A DNA stretch of 6,944 nucleotides, taken from NCBI GenBank assembly GCA_030840185.1, contig JAUZFY010000314.1, positions 1 through 6,944 of the forward strand. The letters are read 5' to 3'. Numbering within the stretch: position 1 is the stretch's first letter; every line of letters begins with the position of its first letter. This document shows, one piece after another, positions 6,661 through 6,944 of this stretch. The notes under the pieces were generated by a model. The model had not been told where the DNA came from. It saw only the letters and a list, made by a program, of their open reading frames with translations, and ran no database searches. The stretch comes from Microbacteriaceae bacterium (GTDB lineage Bacteria; Actinomycetota; Actinomycetes; Actinomycetales; Microbacteriaceae). A program made the translations under genes and the position numbers.

Positions 6661-6683
6661 GCTCGCGGAATCATCCCGCGAGC
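6661..6683. terminator. 8-bp stem-loop at the convergent gene ends, possible bidirectional terminator
   Basis: GCTCGCGG (6661-6668) and CCGCGAGC (6676-6683) pair perfectly around a 7-nt loop. It starts 7 nt after the tgpA stop, and its loop contains the first two bases and more of the stop codon of the opposite gene (6671-6673). Neither strand has a following T-tract. It would have to act as a non-canonical terminator or as a 3' end stabiliser; the location is the main argument. Confidence 0.4.
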
Positions 6684-6944
6684 GGCCCGAATGCGACGAG
6701 TGGCCGCCCGGTCTGCGGGTGCTCGATCACGGTCGCGCGCACCCCGTAGACCTCTCGAACCAGTTGCGGTGTGATGATTTCGACCGTCGGTCCGGCCGCG
6801 AATACCGTGCCCTTCCTCAGCACAATCACATGATCGCAATACGCGCTCGCGAGGTTGAGGTCGTGCAGCGCAGCGAGCACGGTCACGCCCGTGAAGGTCA
6901 GTGAGCGAAGCAGCCCGAGCACAGCCAGTTGAGCGGCGATGTCG
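6671..6944 (-). CDS. ABC transporter ATP-binding protein, iron-siderophore/heme type, C-terminal fragment
   Basis: The gene runs off the right edge, and 90 C-terminal residues are readable. The fragment opens with DIAAQ, the end of the D-loop that follows Walker B in ABC ATPases. It continues with the switch histidine in ALHDLNLA (His at codon 6863-6865), then YCDHVIVLRKGTVFAAGP and the tail TPQLVREVYGVRATV. The VREVYGV tail is typical of FecE/FhuC/HmuV-type ATPases that power uptake of ferric siderophores, heme or vitamin B12 through a BtuCD-like permease in the cytoplasmic membrane. The permease and binding protein would be expected upstream on the minus strand, outside the window. Walker A and the ABC signature are not visible. 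It is convergent to tgpA with 17 nt between stops, so it is not part of that operon. The exact substrate cannot be told. Confidence 0.88.
   Translation of the reverse strand, partial: DIAAQLAVLGLLRSLTFTGVTVLAALHDLNLASAYCDHVIVLRKGTVFAAGPTVEIITPQLVREVYGVRATVIEHPQTGRPLVAFGPLAG

Overview
The window is GC-rich DNA (around two-thirds G+C by eye). Genes are tightly packed and use GTG as well as ATG starts. Coenzyme F420 biosynthesis, together with an actinobacterial type of MoxR/DUF58/transglutaminase cluster, points to a high-GC Actinomycete. Microbacteriaceae is my best guess from protein style, not a proven assignment. I see no rRNA, tRNA, CRISPR array, IS element, phage gene or integrase.

Left part (1-1232). 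The 3' end of a luciferase-like (LLM) flavin/F420-dependent oxidoreductase is followed closely by cofE, the F420-0:gamma-L-glutamyl ligase. The pair looks like a user-plus-maker unit for F420. The cofE stop codon lies at the edge of a 15-bp tandem array that fills almost all of the short gap to the next gene, which is convergent.

Middle (1233-2003). A minus-strand gene encodes a four-helix membrane protein of unknown function. It is followed by a 231-bp divergent intergenic region containing a 9-bp inverted repeat upstream of moxR.

Right part (2004-6653). Three plus-strand genes form a compact operon: moxR (AAA+ ATPase), a DUF58 membrane protein (8-nt gap), and a TgpA-type membrane transglutaminase with a C-terminal DUF4129-like region (14-nt overlap). 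In this widespread module the MoxR ATPase is thought to act as a chaperone or remodeller with the DUF58 partner, while the transglutaminase domain faces outside. The physiological substrate is not known from this sequence.

Right end (6654-6944). The C-terminal part of an ABC transporter ATPase of the iron-siderophore/heme type lies convergent to tgpA, with 17 nt between the stop codons and an 8-bp stem-loop at the junction.

Most of the window is recognisable, conserved chromosomal gene content. I do not see a convincing new multi-gene system. The least explained items are the 15-bp array embedding the cofE stop, the four-helix membrane protein, and the inverted repeat ahead of moxR.
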